A DNA stretch of 53,894 nucleotides from Myxococcota bacterium (GCA_028284955.1 JANQQS010000152.1:1-53894); one strand, 5' to 3'; counted from the first letter of the stretch, positions 44,538 through 53,145 are shown. Made by a program: numbers and translations. Notes: generated from the letters alone by a model not told the origin.

Positions 44538-44551
44538 TGAATGACCATTCA
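44538..44551. promoter_or_regulatory. FadR-type operator
   Basis: TGAATG AC CATTCA is a perfect 6-2-6 palindrome starting 26 bp upstream of the TetR start codon, with flanking bases (TTGAATGACCATTCATTA) close to the Bacillus FadR consensus, which is also built on TGAATGA and TCATTCA half-sites. Autoregulation is the simplest reading. Confidence 0.8.
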
Positions 44552-44639
44552 TTATTGACCTAATTGCTAACATAGCCCCTAGGTGTTAGTCAACGATTCC
44601 GTTTGCCCCGGACCTGATTATTAAAAAACGGTGCGGTTT

Positions 44640-47096
44640 CTAGCGCGGATCTTCATTCTCATGCGCGGGTACGGTGGCGACTTTGGGGGTGCGGCCGGCC
44701 AGCCGGCGCGCGGTCTGGGCCATGCTGGTGCGGAGGCGACTCGAGTCGACGGCGCAAGACGAGACGAGCGACATTGCGACGCGTCCGACGTCTCGTTGCT
44801 GCCATGCTTCGCGCGTATGCGCGGCCTCGAGCGACTCCCGTTGCGGCAATCGAAACTTGTTGATGAGAGCGAGGGCCGGTGCAAGGGATTGCGCCGACCT
44901 AAGTCGCAACCCAGTCGCGGCCCACGCGTGGTCGCGGTCGACGTCGGCCGCGTGCCATTGGACTTCCCATGGCCCGTGCTCCGAAAGCAAGCGTGCGATA
45001 TTCTCCGCGAATGCGCGTGCGCCCGCGCGGTGAAATAGGCACGCCGGCTCGCCTGATGCGCGGCGAGCCTTCCATACCAACACCACATCGCGAAAGCTCG
45101 GGCGGTGTGGTTCGCCCGCCGTCGGGGAAGGAGCAGGTCGGACTTCAATAGAAGGACGGCGGTGATGCGCGGTGGCATTGGGTGAAGCTTTGTTTGAAGA
45201 AGAAGCCTTTGCCTCCGCCGGCGTCACAGGCGCCAGCCACCTGGCTACTTGGCGGGCGGCAGCCTCTACCGGCATCGGGCCGACAACCCCGACCGTGATG
45301 CGGTTTCCCGTGCGAGCGGCGGAGAGGTCGGCGGGTAGATCCTGAGCGCGGATGCGTTCGATGCTCTGCGCGCTTCCCAAGATCGCGAACGAGGTGGGGG
45401 CGTGCGGGCCGAGCGCTGTTTCTGCGATGGCAAGCTTCGATGCATCGGTGGTGGGGTCGGTCAGCGCGCTGAGCAGAGCGAGGCGCGCGCGCTGCACCTG
45501 GCCTGCGTCTAGATGGGGCCTGAGCGCGCACTCGAGTGCGACATCGACCGCGTGACGCCACCTTGACGCGGGAGCGCGTACCCGAATTCCAAACCCATCG
45601 GAATGGACCCACGGCAGCAACTCGATGGAGTCCCGTCGCGGACAAGCCGCGAGCGCGGTGGCGAGGAGCGCGGCGCGTCCGGAGGGGGGATGCGGTTCGT
45701 TCGTGGTTTCTTTGGCGAAACGTACCGCGATCGCTATGTGTGGCGAGTCTTTGATTTGGATGCGCAGCGATGCGCCGTTTTCGAGCTGCACGCGCGCGGA
45801 GCGATCATTCATCTCGCCTCGGAGCTGCGGTGTGCTCCAGCGTGTCGCGCCGTCGACCCAGGCGGCGACCGTTTCTTCAGTGACGTCTTCCTCGGTTCGA
45901 GTTGTTTTTCCGTCGATGGGCAGCATCATGCCCACGCCGAAACGGAGGCCCGATTGAGTCGCCGATGAGGCTGCGTGGGCCCACTGAAATCCGATGTCGC
46001 GATCGGACAATAGACGGGCCGATCCCGAGCGATCGGAGGCTTGGCCCGTCCTCAGGTAGGCCCGGGACGTGAGATGCACCAGCTGCTCGACGGCGTGACG
46101 CGTATTTTGAGGAGGCGCGAGTCGCGCCATCAACAAACCGCGGCCTCGAATTCCGAACGCGTGCAGCGATGCGTGGGGAAACTGGTGGACGAGACCGAAA
46201 CTCGGTCGGGAAAGCAGGCTCGCCATTAGGCGCGCTTGGGCGGTGGTAGAAACCTGGGCAACCATCGACAGCTGCCGAGCGGTTCCACCGTAGCGCAGCG
46301 CGACGCCTCTGCTGGATTCGCTGCGGCTGGATTCGCTGCGGCTGGATTCGTTCGCGCGGCGGCGCTTTGCGCGACGACGTGAAGGGCGAAGAGAGCGGAG
46401 CTTGCGTACCGATTTGCGGAGCTCCCGATGTGAAATGTCGCCCGAAGCAATGAGCAAGACGCGGCCTGCGCCGTAGTGGTCGCGCATGAACGCGCGCACC
46501 GAGGGCGCGCCCACGGGTTTGTCGGTTGGTTTGCCGCCGAGCGGGTTCATGCCGCGGGCGTCGCTCCCGAAGAGTGCTTCGATGGCGAGCATGTCGGTTG
46601 CGCGCGCCAGATCTCGCGCGGCCCCTGCGCGTGCGGCGTGGAAGCGCGCGTTGGCTTGCTCGATGTGACGAACGCGGGGGCTTTGGGAAATCGCGCGGGC
46701 GAGATGCCCGAGGCATGATTCAAGCATCGGTTTCGCACACAGCGCGGTGAACTCCGTTGCATCCGGAAAGACGCGCGCGTCGAGAGACGCGTTTGCGGAT
46801 CCGAGAGCCGACCATGCAGTGACCGTCGCCACCGGAGGCAGAGTCGCGTCTCGGGAGCCGGCATCGATCCAGAGCGACAGGCGAACCGCGCCAGGAGTTG
46901 GTTTCGGCAGCGCGGTAAACGTGATGCCGCGCTCGGTTTCAAAACGGTGCCCATCGGGCAGCGTTCGATGGTCGCAGCCGATTGTTGCCAGGAGCATTCC
47001 CGCGACGGAGAGGAAGCGCAGCGCAAACAGGAGATGTTTTTGAACTCGGCGAGCGTCTGGGTGGCGCGGGAGCCAAGCAGAAGTATCGAGGATCAA
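44640..47096 (-). CDS. Degenerate M16 peptidase-like lipoprotein
   Basis: 818 residues if it starts at the TTG at 47096, which overlaps the PlsY stop (TTGA); the frame is open upstream but lies within plsY. The signal ends at LLATIGC (lipid on Cys41). M16-like features: an N-terminal half with LWIDAGSRDATLPPVATVTA and the GMNPLGGKPTDKPVGAPSVR...YGAGRVLLIASGDIS segment, and a second similar half. The zinc motif HxxEH and downstream Glu are absent, so proteolysis is unlikely; it may be an inactive partner of an M16 pair. A Ser-Arg repeat (SRSESSRSESSRG) is encoded by a 15-bp repeat. Confidence 0.68.
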   Translation of the reverse strand: MILDTSAWLPRHPDARRVQKHLLFALRFLSVAGMLLATIGCDHRTLPDGHRFETERGITFTALPKPTPGAVRLSLWIDAGSRDATLPPVATVTAWSALGSANASLDARVFPDATEFTALCAKPMLESCLGHLARAISQSPRVRHIEQANARFHAARAGAARDLARATDMLAIEALFGSDARGMNPLGGKPTDKPVGAPSVRAFMRDHYGAGRVLLIASGDISHRELRKSVRKLRSLRPSRRRAKRRRANESSRSESSRSESSRGVALRYGGTARQLSMVAQVSTTAQARLMASLLSRPSFGLVHQFPHASLHAFGIRGRGLLMARLAPPQNTRHAVEQLVHLTSRAYLRTGQASDRSGSARLLSDRDIGFQWAHAASSATQSGLRFGVGMMLPIDGKTTRTEEDVTEETVAAWVDGATRWSTPQLRGEMNDRSARVQLENGASLRIQIKDSPHIAIAVRFAKETTNEPHPPSGRAALLATALAACPRRDSIELLPWVHSDGFGIRVRAPASRWRHAVDVALECALRPHLDAGQVQRARLALLSALTDPTTDASKLAIAETALGPHAPTSFAILGSAQSIERIRAQDLPADLSAARTGNRITVGVVGPMPVEAAARQVARWLAPVTPAEAKASSSNKASPNATAHHRRPSIEVRPAPSPTAGEPHRPSFRDVVLVWKARRASGEPACLFHRAGARAFAENIARLLSEHGPWEVQWHAADVDRDHAWAATGLRLRSAQSLAPALALINKFRLPQRESLEAAHTREAWQQRDVGRVAMSLVSSCAVDSSRLRTSMAQTARRLAGRTPKVATVPAHENEDPR
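46311..46355. repeat. 15-bp tandem repeat in the M16-like gene
   Basis: Units at 46311-46325 and 46326-46340 are identical (GCTGGATTCGCTGCG) and 46341-46355 is partial. The period is a multiple of three and encodes the Ser/Glu/Arg repeat of the minus-strand protein. Confidence 0.85.
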
Positions 47097-47686
47097 GAGT
47101 CGAGTTCTTCCTTGCGCACGAGGCGCCGGATGTTTTCGTGATGCCGCGCCGCTACCAGCGAGGCCAAAATTACGGTCATGGCGAACCTGGTATGCACGCC
47201 ATGGCGCGCAAAGCAAATCGCGATGCCCACGAGCGCCCCCGAGAGGCTTCCGAGGCTCGCCTGCCGGGTGAGTTTTTTGACCACCACAAATGCTGCAAAC
47301 GCGCCGAGGCCTACCCCAGGGGCTGCAGCGATCATGGAACCGGCCGCGGTGGCCGCGCCCTTGCCGCCGCGAAACCGATGCCACAGCGGGAAGATGTGTC
47401 CGACCGTGGCGGCGAGACCTGCACCCGCGGTCCAAGGGCTTGCCGCGCCGAAAAGCCATACACCGAGTGCGACAGGAGCTGCTCCTTTGAGCGCATCGAG
47501 CACCATCACCCACCGGCCCGCACTCTTCCCCAGCGCGCGGGAGACATTGGTCGCGCCTACATTGCCGCTGCCGATAGCGCGCAGATCAACGCCTTTTCGG
47601 CGCGCAAACAGAACCCCGAAGAGCACCGAACCGAGCGCGTAGGCGCCGATGAGAAGCAAGCTTCCGGCGAGGGTGGGGTCGACCAT
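47093..47686 (-). CDS. plsY: Glycerol-3-phosphate acyltransferase PlsY
   Basis: 197 residues with about five membrane helices. PlsY motifs: GSGNVGATNVSRALG (motif 1), GLAATVGHIFPLWHRFRGGKG (motif 2, shown in part), and the C-terminal HHENIRRL. The first step of phospholipid synthesis: it acylates glycerol-3-phosphate from acyl-phosphate in the inner membrane, paired elsewhere with PlsX. Its stop overlaps the M16-like start by 4 bases (TTGA). It is divergent from the TPR lipoprotein gene (99 bp). Confidence 0.93.
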   Translation of the reverse strand: MVDPTLAGSLLLIGAYALGSVLFGVLFARRKGVDLRAIGSGNVGATNVSRALGKSAGRWVMVLDALKGAAPVALGVWLFGAASPWTAGAGLAATVGHIFPLWHRFRGGKGAATAAGSMIAAAPGVGLGAFAAFVVVKKLTRQASLGSLSGALVGIAICFARHGVHTRFAMTVILASLVAARHHENIRRLVRKEELDS

Positions 47687-47785
47687 ACGTCTCCACCATA
47701 GCGTTGATCGGATCGATTTCGTTCGGCCTCGGTCTCGAGCCAGGAAATCTCGAAGCGAGCGTCGAACAGTGGCATGCTAGGGGCT

Positions 47786-48952
47786 ATGTATTCGCGAGCG
47801 AAGAGCGTTCGGGCGCGCATCGCCGGGTGGGCTGCGATCGCCGGACCGATTGCGACGGCGGGATCGGCTCTGTTGGGGTGCGGCGGGAGCGTGCCGCATG
47901 CGGAGGAGCCGCGGGTGGTGGCGATGGAAGAGATGCGCATTACCGCGCGCAAGGGGCCAGGGGGCTACGAGTTTGAGAGCTATGATGCGGAGATGCTCTT
48001 TCGCCGGGGCGCCGAGGCAGTGGCGCAAGGCGATTGTACCGGCGGCGTGCGTTTGTATGACCGGGTGGCGAACGAGTTCCAGGCCAGTCGATACGCTTCG
48101 CCTTCGCTCTACAATGCTGGCCTTTGCCTTCAAGAGAAGAAGGAGGATGCCGAAGCCGCGCGTCGTTATGAGCGACTCCTTCGTGATCTACCCGAATCGC
48201 CCGACCGAAAACACGCGAGCTTCCAACTGGCTGCGATCTACGTACGGATGGAGCGCTGGGAAGAGGGCTTGGCGATGGCTGACGAGATTCTCAAGCGCGA
48301 AGACCTTTCCACCGACGAGCGCGTGGAGGCGCTCTCGCGGCGCGCCCAGGTTTTGCTCGGAACGAACGAGCTCGAGCAGGCGGCGGCGCAATCCAAGAAT
48401 ACGTTGAGCTACGTGCGCACCCGGCCGCCGGAAGATCAAGCGCGAGAGTTCTACTTTGTCGCGGCGGCGAACTACGTGCTCGCGGAGACGATTCGATTCA
48501 AAGCCGAAGCCATCACCGTTCCGCCCGGGCGCGTGGCTGAACAGCGGGCCGTGCTCGAGCGTCGCGCGCAGCTCATTTTGAAAGCCCAGCGCGCCTACTT
48601 CGACACCATTCGCCATACCGACCCGCATTGGGCAGCGGCCGCGGGGTATCGAATCGGCGAAATGTACGACAACTTCTGGCACGCGATCATGAACGCTCCC
48701 GTGCCCCCGCCGAAGCGGCCGATCGCCGAACAAAACATGCCCATCTATCGCGAAGAGTATCGCTTGGAGCTCGCGCGGCTCGTCAAACCACTGGTTCGCC
48801 ACTCCATTCGTTATTGGGAACTCACGCTGATGATGGTGGAGCGCACCGGGGTCGACACCGAGTGGACCAAGAAAATTCGTCAGGACTTGCAGCGCGCGAG
48901 AAAACGCCTACTCGAACAACCGGCGGGCCCCGGCGGGCTAAACGCTTCCTAA
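47786..48952 (+). CDS. TPR-containing lipoprotein
   Basis: 388 residues from ATG 47786, with AGGGG directly upstream; an ATG at 47774 would add 4 residues. Lipoprotein signal ends ALLGCGGS. Then tetratricopeptide-like helices: GDCTGGVRLYDRVANEFQAS, YASPSLYNAGLCLQEKKEDA, EAARRYERLLRDLP, SFQLAAIYVRMERWEEGLAM. Such outer-membrane TPR lipoproteins act as scaffolds (for example in envelope or secretion complexes); the partner here is unknown. Its 3' end overlaps the convergent cupin gene by 15 bp. Confidence 0.83.
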   Translation: MYSRAKSVRARIAGWAAIAGPIATAGSALLGCGGSVPHAEEPRVVAMEEMRITARKGPGGYEFESYDAEMLFRRGAEAVAQGDCTGGVRLYDRVANEFQASRYASPSLYNAGLCLQEKKEDAEAARRYERLLRDLPESPDRKHASFQLAAIYVRMERWEEGLAMADEILKREDLSTDERVEALSRRAQVLLGTNELEQAAAQSKNTLSYVRTRPPEDQAREFYFVAAANYVLAETIRFKAEAITVPPGRVAEQRAVLERRAQLILKAQRAYFDTIRHTDPHWAAAAGYRIGEMYDNFWHAIMNAPVPPPKRPIAEQNMPIYREEYRLELARLVKPLVRHSIRYWELTLMMVERTGVDTEWTKKIRQDLQRARKRLLEQPAGPGGLNAS

Positions 48953-50047
48953 CGCGACCGAACGCTCAGCCGACCGCAGGCGATGTAGGAAGCGAAAATA
49001 AGTGCGGTTGAGCATGGGGTGGTCTTCGTCGGTCGGGCCGAAATCGCTGTCGGGGTGAAATGCGACCACGGTGAGCGCAGCGCGCTCGGGCGAAGGGGCG
49101 TGCGATGTCTGAAACGCGTGCTGGGTTTCTGGCGGCATGACGAATACCGTGTCGCGCGATAGAGGGAGCGTGCGAGACGAGGTGACGCAGGTGCCAGACC
49201 CACCCACCACCGCGCCGGCCCGCACCGACGGATGCGTGTGCGGGGTTTGTTTCGTTTGATAGGGAAAGTAGAGCGCGTTGAAGCATGGGTCGCCCTTTTT
49301 GACCGGGGGAACGAGGAGGGTATCGGAGCAGCCGTCGATATAGCGAAGACGGCCCCATTCGCCGAGCGCGCCCGACACGACCGGAAGACCTTCGTAGCCA
49401 AATGCGCTGATCAAAAGGATATGGCCCTGGCCGCGCACTTGGGTTTCGCCCACCAAGCAAAAATAGCTTTCCGGGTAAAGCAAATGGCACCGCCCTTCGC
49501 GGGTAATCGCGAAGCTTTCGCCCCCGCGGAGCACGTAGCCAAAATGGGTCGCGTCTGGTTCGAGCTCGGTAATCGTGCCGGGGATATGGCAAAACACACG
49601 CAGCGGATCGGCCCGCGGAGCCCGGAGAACACCGAGGTGGCGCAGGAGCATCACGAGGCCCGCCGATACTGACGGTGTGCTTGCTGTCGACGCAGGCATG
49701 GTGCGCGTACTTTCTTGTTCCGAAGGCAGCAGCGTTGCGATGGTGTGACGCGCGGCGCGGACGAGATCGTCTTCGCGCGCGAACGCTTTGAGGCTGTCGA
49801 CAAACTCATGTTCGTTCGCGCAGATCTCGAGACGCACGAGTGCTCGACTGAGCGCGATCACAGCATCGACTTCACCGGATTCATCTCCTTTGGAGAGGTT
49901 TGCGAAGCCGGTCTCGAGCCGAGGCGCCGAGGTCAGTTCGTCGATGCTCGAGTCGGCGCGCGTTCGGTCGAAGCGAACGCACAAGCCAGGCTCGTAGGGC
50001 CAGGCGTGAATATCTGAGGGGTTGTCGATTGCATTGCGTACGTCCAT
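48938..50047 (-). CDS. Hypothetical protein with cupin-like domains
   Basis: 369 residues. The C-terminal half contains cupin-type motifs: GYVLRGGESFAITREGRCHL, YQTKQTPHTHPSVRAGAVVG with a His-x-His pair, GSGTCVTSSRTLPL, and VFVMPPETQHAFQTSHAPSP. The HTH and QH histidines are suited to metal binding. The N-terminal 130 residues (helical, IALSRALVRLEICANEHEFV) are unlike known families. No signal or membrane segment. It is divergent from the TrmB-type regulator, with a palindrome in the gap, so that regulator may control it. Confidence 0.7.
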   Translation of the reverse strand: MDVRNAIDNPSDIHAWPYEPGLCVRFDRTRADSSIDELTSAPRLETGFANLSKGDESGEVDAVIALSRALVRLEICANEHEFVDSLKAFAREDDLVRAARHTIATLLPSEQESTRTMPASTASTPSVSAGLVMLLRHLGVLRAPRADPLRVFCHIPGTITELEPDATHFGYVLRGGESFAITREGRCHLLYPESYFCLVGETQVRGQGHILLISAFGYEGLPVVSGALGEWGRLRYIDGCSDTLLVPPVKKGDPCFNALYFPYQTKQTPHTHPSVRAGAVVGGSGTCVTSSRTLPLSRDTVFVMPPETQHAFQTSHAPSPERAALTVVAFHPDSDFGPTDEDHPMLNRTYFRFLHRLRSAERSVALGSV

Positions 50048-50116
50048 GTCGCCTCTCGCTTCTGCCGCAGCGGGCGAGGCACTGTGGACCGCGAATATCG
50101 AGTGGCCAAGACCACC

Positions 50117-50135
50117 GTGTGGTGGTAGACCACAC
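50117..50135. promoter_or_regulatory. Palindrome between cupin and TrmB-type genes
   Basis: GTGTGGT GGTAG ACCACAC is a perfect 7-5-7 inverted repeat in the 106-bp gap between two divergent genes, 18 bp before the regulator start codon. A likely operator for the TrmB-type regulator. Confidence 0.6.
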
Positions 50136-50153
50136 CACTAAAGGCGGTAGGCG

Positions 50154-50894
50154 ATGGAGCAAGCGCTACTCGACGTGGGGCTCAGCCCGAACGAAGCGAA
50201 GATCTATCGGTGCTTGGTCGAGAACGGAAAGTCGGCCGTCAGCGCAATATCCAAGGTGACCGGCGTTCACCGGCGCAACGTGTACGATTCGCTCGAGCGG
50301 TTGGTCGAAAAGGGGTTGCTCTTTCAAGTGCTCTCGCGCCGCGAAAATCTATTCGAGGCGGTGCATCCAGATAAACTGGTGGAGCTGATCAAAGAAAAAG
50401 AAGCGCGTCTCGAAGCAGCGCTGCCGGCGTTACGAGAGAGCTTTCACCGAACGCCTCATACCGAAGACGTATTCATCTACAAGGGCGTCGAGGGATTCAA
50501 GAATTATCTGCGCGATGTGCTTCGGGTGGGCGAAGACATGTATCTGCTCGGCGCCAAAGGCTTCTGGTTTGATGCACGGCTCACGTCGTTTACGCGCTCG
50601 TTTTTGCGCGACGCCAAAAAGCGAAACATCACTTTTCACTCGATCTTTGACCATGAAGTCAAAACGGACATGGGGAGCGTACTCCGCACCGTGCCCAAGC
50701 CTCATCGATTTTTGCCTGAAGAGTATTCCACGCGTTTGATCGTGAACGTGTTTGGCGATCGCGTGGTCACGTTTACGGGGCTTGCGCCGGGAGACCTCGG
50801 GTCCTCGATTACTTTGTTCGTGACGGTGAATGAGGAGATCGCGAATGGCTACCGCACGTGGTTCAAGTTTTTCTGGGAACGCTGCCAAAGGTGA
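50154..50894 (+). CDS. TrmB-family transcriptional regulator
   Basis: 246 residues. The winged HTH is at the N-terminus: LSPNEAKIYRCLVENGKSAV followed by SAISKVTGVHRRNVYDSLER, VEKGLLFQVLSRRENLFEAV, with a dimerisation helix (LVELIKEKEARLEAALPALR). The C-terminal part (KGVEGFKNYLRDVLRVGEDM onward) resembles the TrmB-type sugar or ligand domain seen in such regulators. A palindrome lies 18 bp upstream. It probably controls the divergent cupin gene and itself. Related TrmB regulators respond to sugars in archaea and to other metabolites in bacteria. Confidence 0.87.
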   Translation: MEQALLDVGLSPNEAKIYRCLVENGKSAVSAISKVTGVHRRNVYDSLERLVEKGLLFQVLSRRENLFEAVHPDKLVELIKEKEARLEAALPALRESFHRTPHTEDVFIYKGVEGFKNYLRDVLRVGEDMYLLGAKGFWFDARLTSFTRSFLRDAKKRNITFHSIFDHEVKTDMGSVLRTVPKPHRFLPEEYSTRLIVNVFGDRVVTFTGLAPGDLGSSITLFVTVNEEIANGYRTWFKFFWERCQR

Positions 50895-50917
50895 GCGAAG
50901 TCGCCCTTCGTCGATAG

Positions 50918-51066
50918 TTCGATAGCCAAGCCAAAGGCAACCTCGTCGCGGATGCGTTTCATGCTGCGACCTGCATTGAGGCCGGTCATGAGTGGATCAC
51001 CGAAGACCGAGACTACGCGCGCTTTCCAGGACTCCGCTGGCGACCTTTGCGCCAACCAGTCTCCTA
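50918..51066 (+). pseudogene. VapC-type PIN toxin remnant (C-terminal part)
   Basis: After the TrmB stop, a frame free of an initiation codon reads SQAKGNLVADAFHAATCIEA followed by GHEWITEDRDYARFPGLRWR and PLRQPVS-stop. This matches the C-terminal third of VapC PIN-domain ribonucleases (ANLVPDAHLAALAIEHG...TTDRDFARFPGLRW), including the conserved Asp residues. The N-terminal part and the antitoxin are absent, so it is a truncated relic. It fills most of the 208-bp gap before the convergent methyltransferase. Confidence 0.75.
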
Positions 51067-51102
51067 GCCCCCAGCTCGGCCCTACGGCTCGTGTTCGTTG
51101 GC

Positions 51103-51921
51103 TTATTCTTTTACGCCGATGATTTCGATCATGGGCGGAGTGAGGAATACTGAGTCTGGGTTTTGTGTGCGGGCGCGAAGTTCGCTGGCGAACTCGGTTT
51201 TGTCGGCTTCGCCGATGAACTCTTGCTCGGCGAGCTTGTCGAGGTAGGTGTCGAAGAAGACGACCGGCCATTGCCACAAGGGGTCGGCAGGGCGGGCGCT
51301 CCGCTGGATGGGCCGAACGTATTCGATGCGCAGGCCATGCGCGGCGAAGAGTTCGGGCAGCTGCGTGCCCACGTTGGGGTCCCCGCCGCGGGAACGGAAG
51401 CTTTCGGCGACGGCTTCGAAGACTCGGTCGAAGACCCGATGGCCCGGAAGAAAGCCGACCCCGAGGTAGTGGGAGTAGTCTTGCACCGCGAAGCGGGCGC
51501 CTGGGCGGAGCGATTGCGCGACCGCGCGCACCACGTTTTCGGGGCGCTTCACGAAACACAGCACCCATCGGCTGTACGCGCCGTCAAACGATGCAGGAGG
51601 TAGGTCCATCGATTGCACGTCGGCTCGCTGCGCGGTCACGTTGGCCATCGTTCTCGCGGCCGACTGCTGCTCTAGATGGGCCAGGTAGGGTTCGGATTGA
51701 TCGACGCCTACAACGTGCCCCGCCGAGCCCACGAGCTCGGCGAGGTCCATGGTGGTGAACCCCGGGCCCGAGCCCACGTCGAGCAGTCGGTGGCCGCGCA
51801 AAAACTTGGCGCGCTCCCAGCATTCGGACGCCGAGCCGGCCCACAAGCGATGTTGAAAGCGCAAGCGCGCGAGCTCGGCGTCATCGGTTCCGAGCACGTA
51901 GGGGGCGTTTGGGTCGGTCAT
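51103..51921 (-). CDS. SAM-dependent methyltransferase, class I
   Basis: 272 residues. Rossmann methyltransferase motifs: LLDVGSGPGFTTMDLAELVG (motif I), VVGVDQSEPYLAHLE (motif II), FDGAYSRWVLCFVKRPENVV (motif IV) and LRPGARFAVQDY (post-motif). The C-terminal ~100 residues are helical, with FLPGHRVFDRVFEAVAESFR and ASELRARTQNPDSVFLTP. The target is unknown. The gene is alone on the minus strand between the VapC relic and the GNAT-like lipoprotein gene, 34 bp after the stop of that upstream gene. Confidence 0.88.
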   Translation of the reverse strand: MTDPNAPYVLGTDDAELARLRFQHRLWAGSASECWERAKFLRGHRLLDVGSGPGFTTMDLAELVGSAGHVVGVDQSEPYLAHLEQQSAARTMANVTAQRADVQSMDLPPASFDGAYSRWVLCFVKRPENVVRAVAQSLRPGARFAVQDYSHYLGVGFLPGHRVFDRVFEAVAESFRSRGGDPNVGTQLPELFAAHGLRIEYVRPIQRSARPADPLWQWPVVFFDTYLDKLAEQEFIGEADKTEFASELRARTQNPDSVFLTPPMIEIIGVKE

Positions 51922-51955
51922 GTGTGCGCTGTTTGTCGGGTTGGTGGTGAACGGG

Positions 51956-52828
51956 CTACTGCTGAAGGAACATCTTGAGCCGGGTGCCGGCGAGGATGGC
52001 GGAGGGGAAGTGGTCGGGTGGAGGTAAACGCGGGCTACTTTCGGAAATGGGATGAAACCCGTGTCGTTCGTAGAATCCGACGGCGCTGCGAGCTACCACA
52101 TGCACGGCAATGCAGTCGTCGACTTTCGTTTGCTTGTACTTTTCCCGGAACACAGCTCGGATAAGGTCAGATGCTGCGCCGGGGTAGGGCCGTTTCGTGT
52201 GAAAGTGAGTAAGTTGGAGGTTTTCGGGATGGGAAGCGAGAGCGTCTATCTTGAGGCACTTTTTACTGCCGTCGACGTAGGGCGCACATTCTTGATCTAC
52301 GTTCCGCCCGGGCTGATCGTTTTTGCCCCACCGAAACCTGCCTGCGGACACGAGCTTCCGCGTGCCGATTGTTGAAAGCACGAAGCCAACGTCTTGGGTG
52401 CGGGCATAGGCCGCGATAACTTTTACAGAGGAATCGTAGGCATTGAAGACGCGTGCGTCATGGGCTGCAATGTCTCCTGCAGCTTCGAGTGGTGTGGGCG
52501 GGTGCAATCCGAGCCTCCGAGCGATTGCGCGCTTAAAAACAAGAGCGTCGGTGCGCCAATCCTCAAGCTCAAGAGCATCGGCTGGTCCAGTAGCGCGCAT
52601 TCGGAAGCGTGGAGGAGCCGGAGTTGCATTCGAAGCGAGGGTCTTTAGCTCTTCCTGGGAAAGTTTGCCGCAAGGTGGCAGGCACGCGTAAGGGTTTGGT
52701 TGTTTTGTCTGTTTTTCAACCGTCGCGTTAGTTGTGGCTCTGGGCGAACATCCTATAGCAATCATCACGGCGATGACGGGGGCCCACGCGATTCGCCATG
52801 CCTTGGTTTCGTGTTTCTGAGACAGCAT
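51956..52828 (-). CDS. Lipoprotein with GNAT-like C-terminal domain
   Basis: 290 residues. A lipoprotein signal ends VMIAIGCSP (lipid on Cys27), then a Cys-bearing linker. The C-terminal half resembles a GNAT N-acetyltransferase: FVLSTIGTRKLVSAGRFRWG, KIDALASHPENLQL, and VVARSAVGFYERHGFHPISE, the last like the GNAT FYERxGF motif. If so, an acetyltransferase fold sits outside the cytosol, where acetyl-CoA is not expected, so the domain may have another function. No family with the full length is recognised. Confidence 0.6.
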   Translation of the reverse strand: MLSQKHETKAWRIAWAPVIAVMIAIGCSPRATTNATVEKQTKQPNPYACLPPCGKLSQEELKTLASNATPAPPRFRMRATGPADALELEDWRTDALVFKRAIARRLGLHPPTPLEAAGDIAAHDARVFNAYDSSVKVIAAYARTQDVGFVLSTIGTRKLVSAGRFRWGKNDQPGRNVDQECAPYVDGSKKCLKIDALASHPENLQLTHFHTKRPYPGAASDLIRAVFREKYKQTKVDDCIAVHVVARSAVGFYERHGFHPISESSPRLPPPDHFPSAILAGTRLKMFLQQ

Positions 52829-52946
52829 TTTTCAACTACAGAAGAACGGTGTCGGTCAGGACGCTTCGTTGACCGTGCGCACACGCAGTACTGTTCGAAT
52901 ACAAGGGCTGCATTGAGTGCAAAACCCGCGCCTGCAAAGTTTGTGC

Positions 52947-52975
52947 TTGACTCTCGTAGTGGCCACACGTACATA
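52947..52975 (+). promoter_or_regulatory. Possible sigma-70-like promoter for the tRNA-tuf cluster
   Basis: TTGACT and TACATA with 17 bases between them, about 100 bp upstream of the first tRNA. The -35 match is good, the -10 match weak. Confidence 0.35.
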
Positions 52976-53073
52976 AGCCGGCCCGAAGGGCTGGGCGGGT
53001 GCATTCGTGTATCTGGTTTGGTCCGCGGGACGGGTTCGTGGGCGCGGCAGCAAGTGCTCGGGTCTGCGAGTCT

Positions 53074-53145
53074 GCTGGCGTAGCTCAATGGTAGAGCACC
53101 TGTTTTGTAAACAGGCGGTTGCGGGTTCGATTCCCTTCGCCAGCT
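53074..53145 (+). tRNA. tRNA-Thr (TGT)
   Basis: Complete cloverleaf: acceptor GCTGGCG/CGCCAGC, D-arm with AGCTCAATGGTAGAGC, anticodon loop TTTTGTAA giving TGT, T-arm GCGGGTTCGATTCCCTT. First of four tRNAs before tuf. CCA is not encoded. Confidence 0.95.

Noticed and set aside
47097-47513. N-terminal extension of the M16-like gene
   Set aside because: It lies inside plsY in another frame and has biased Arg/Gly composition typical of a shadow.
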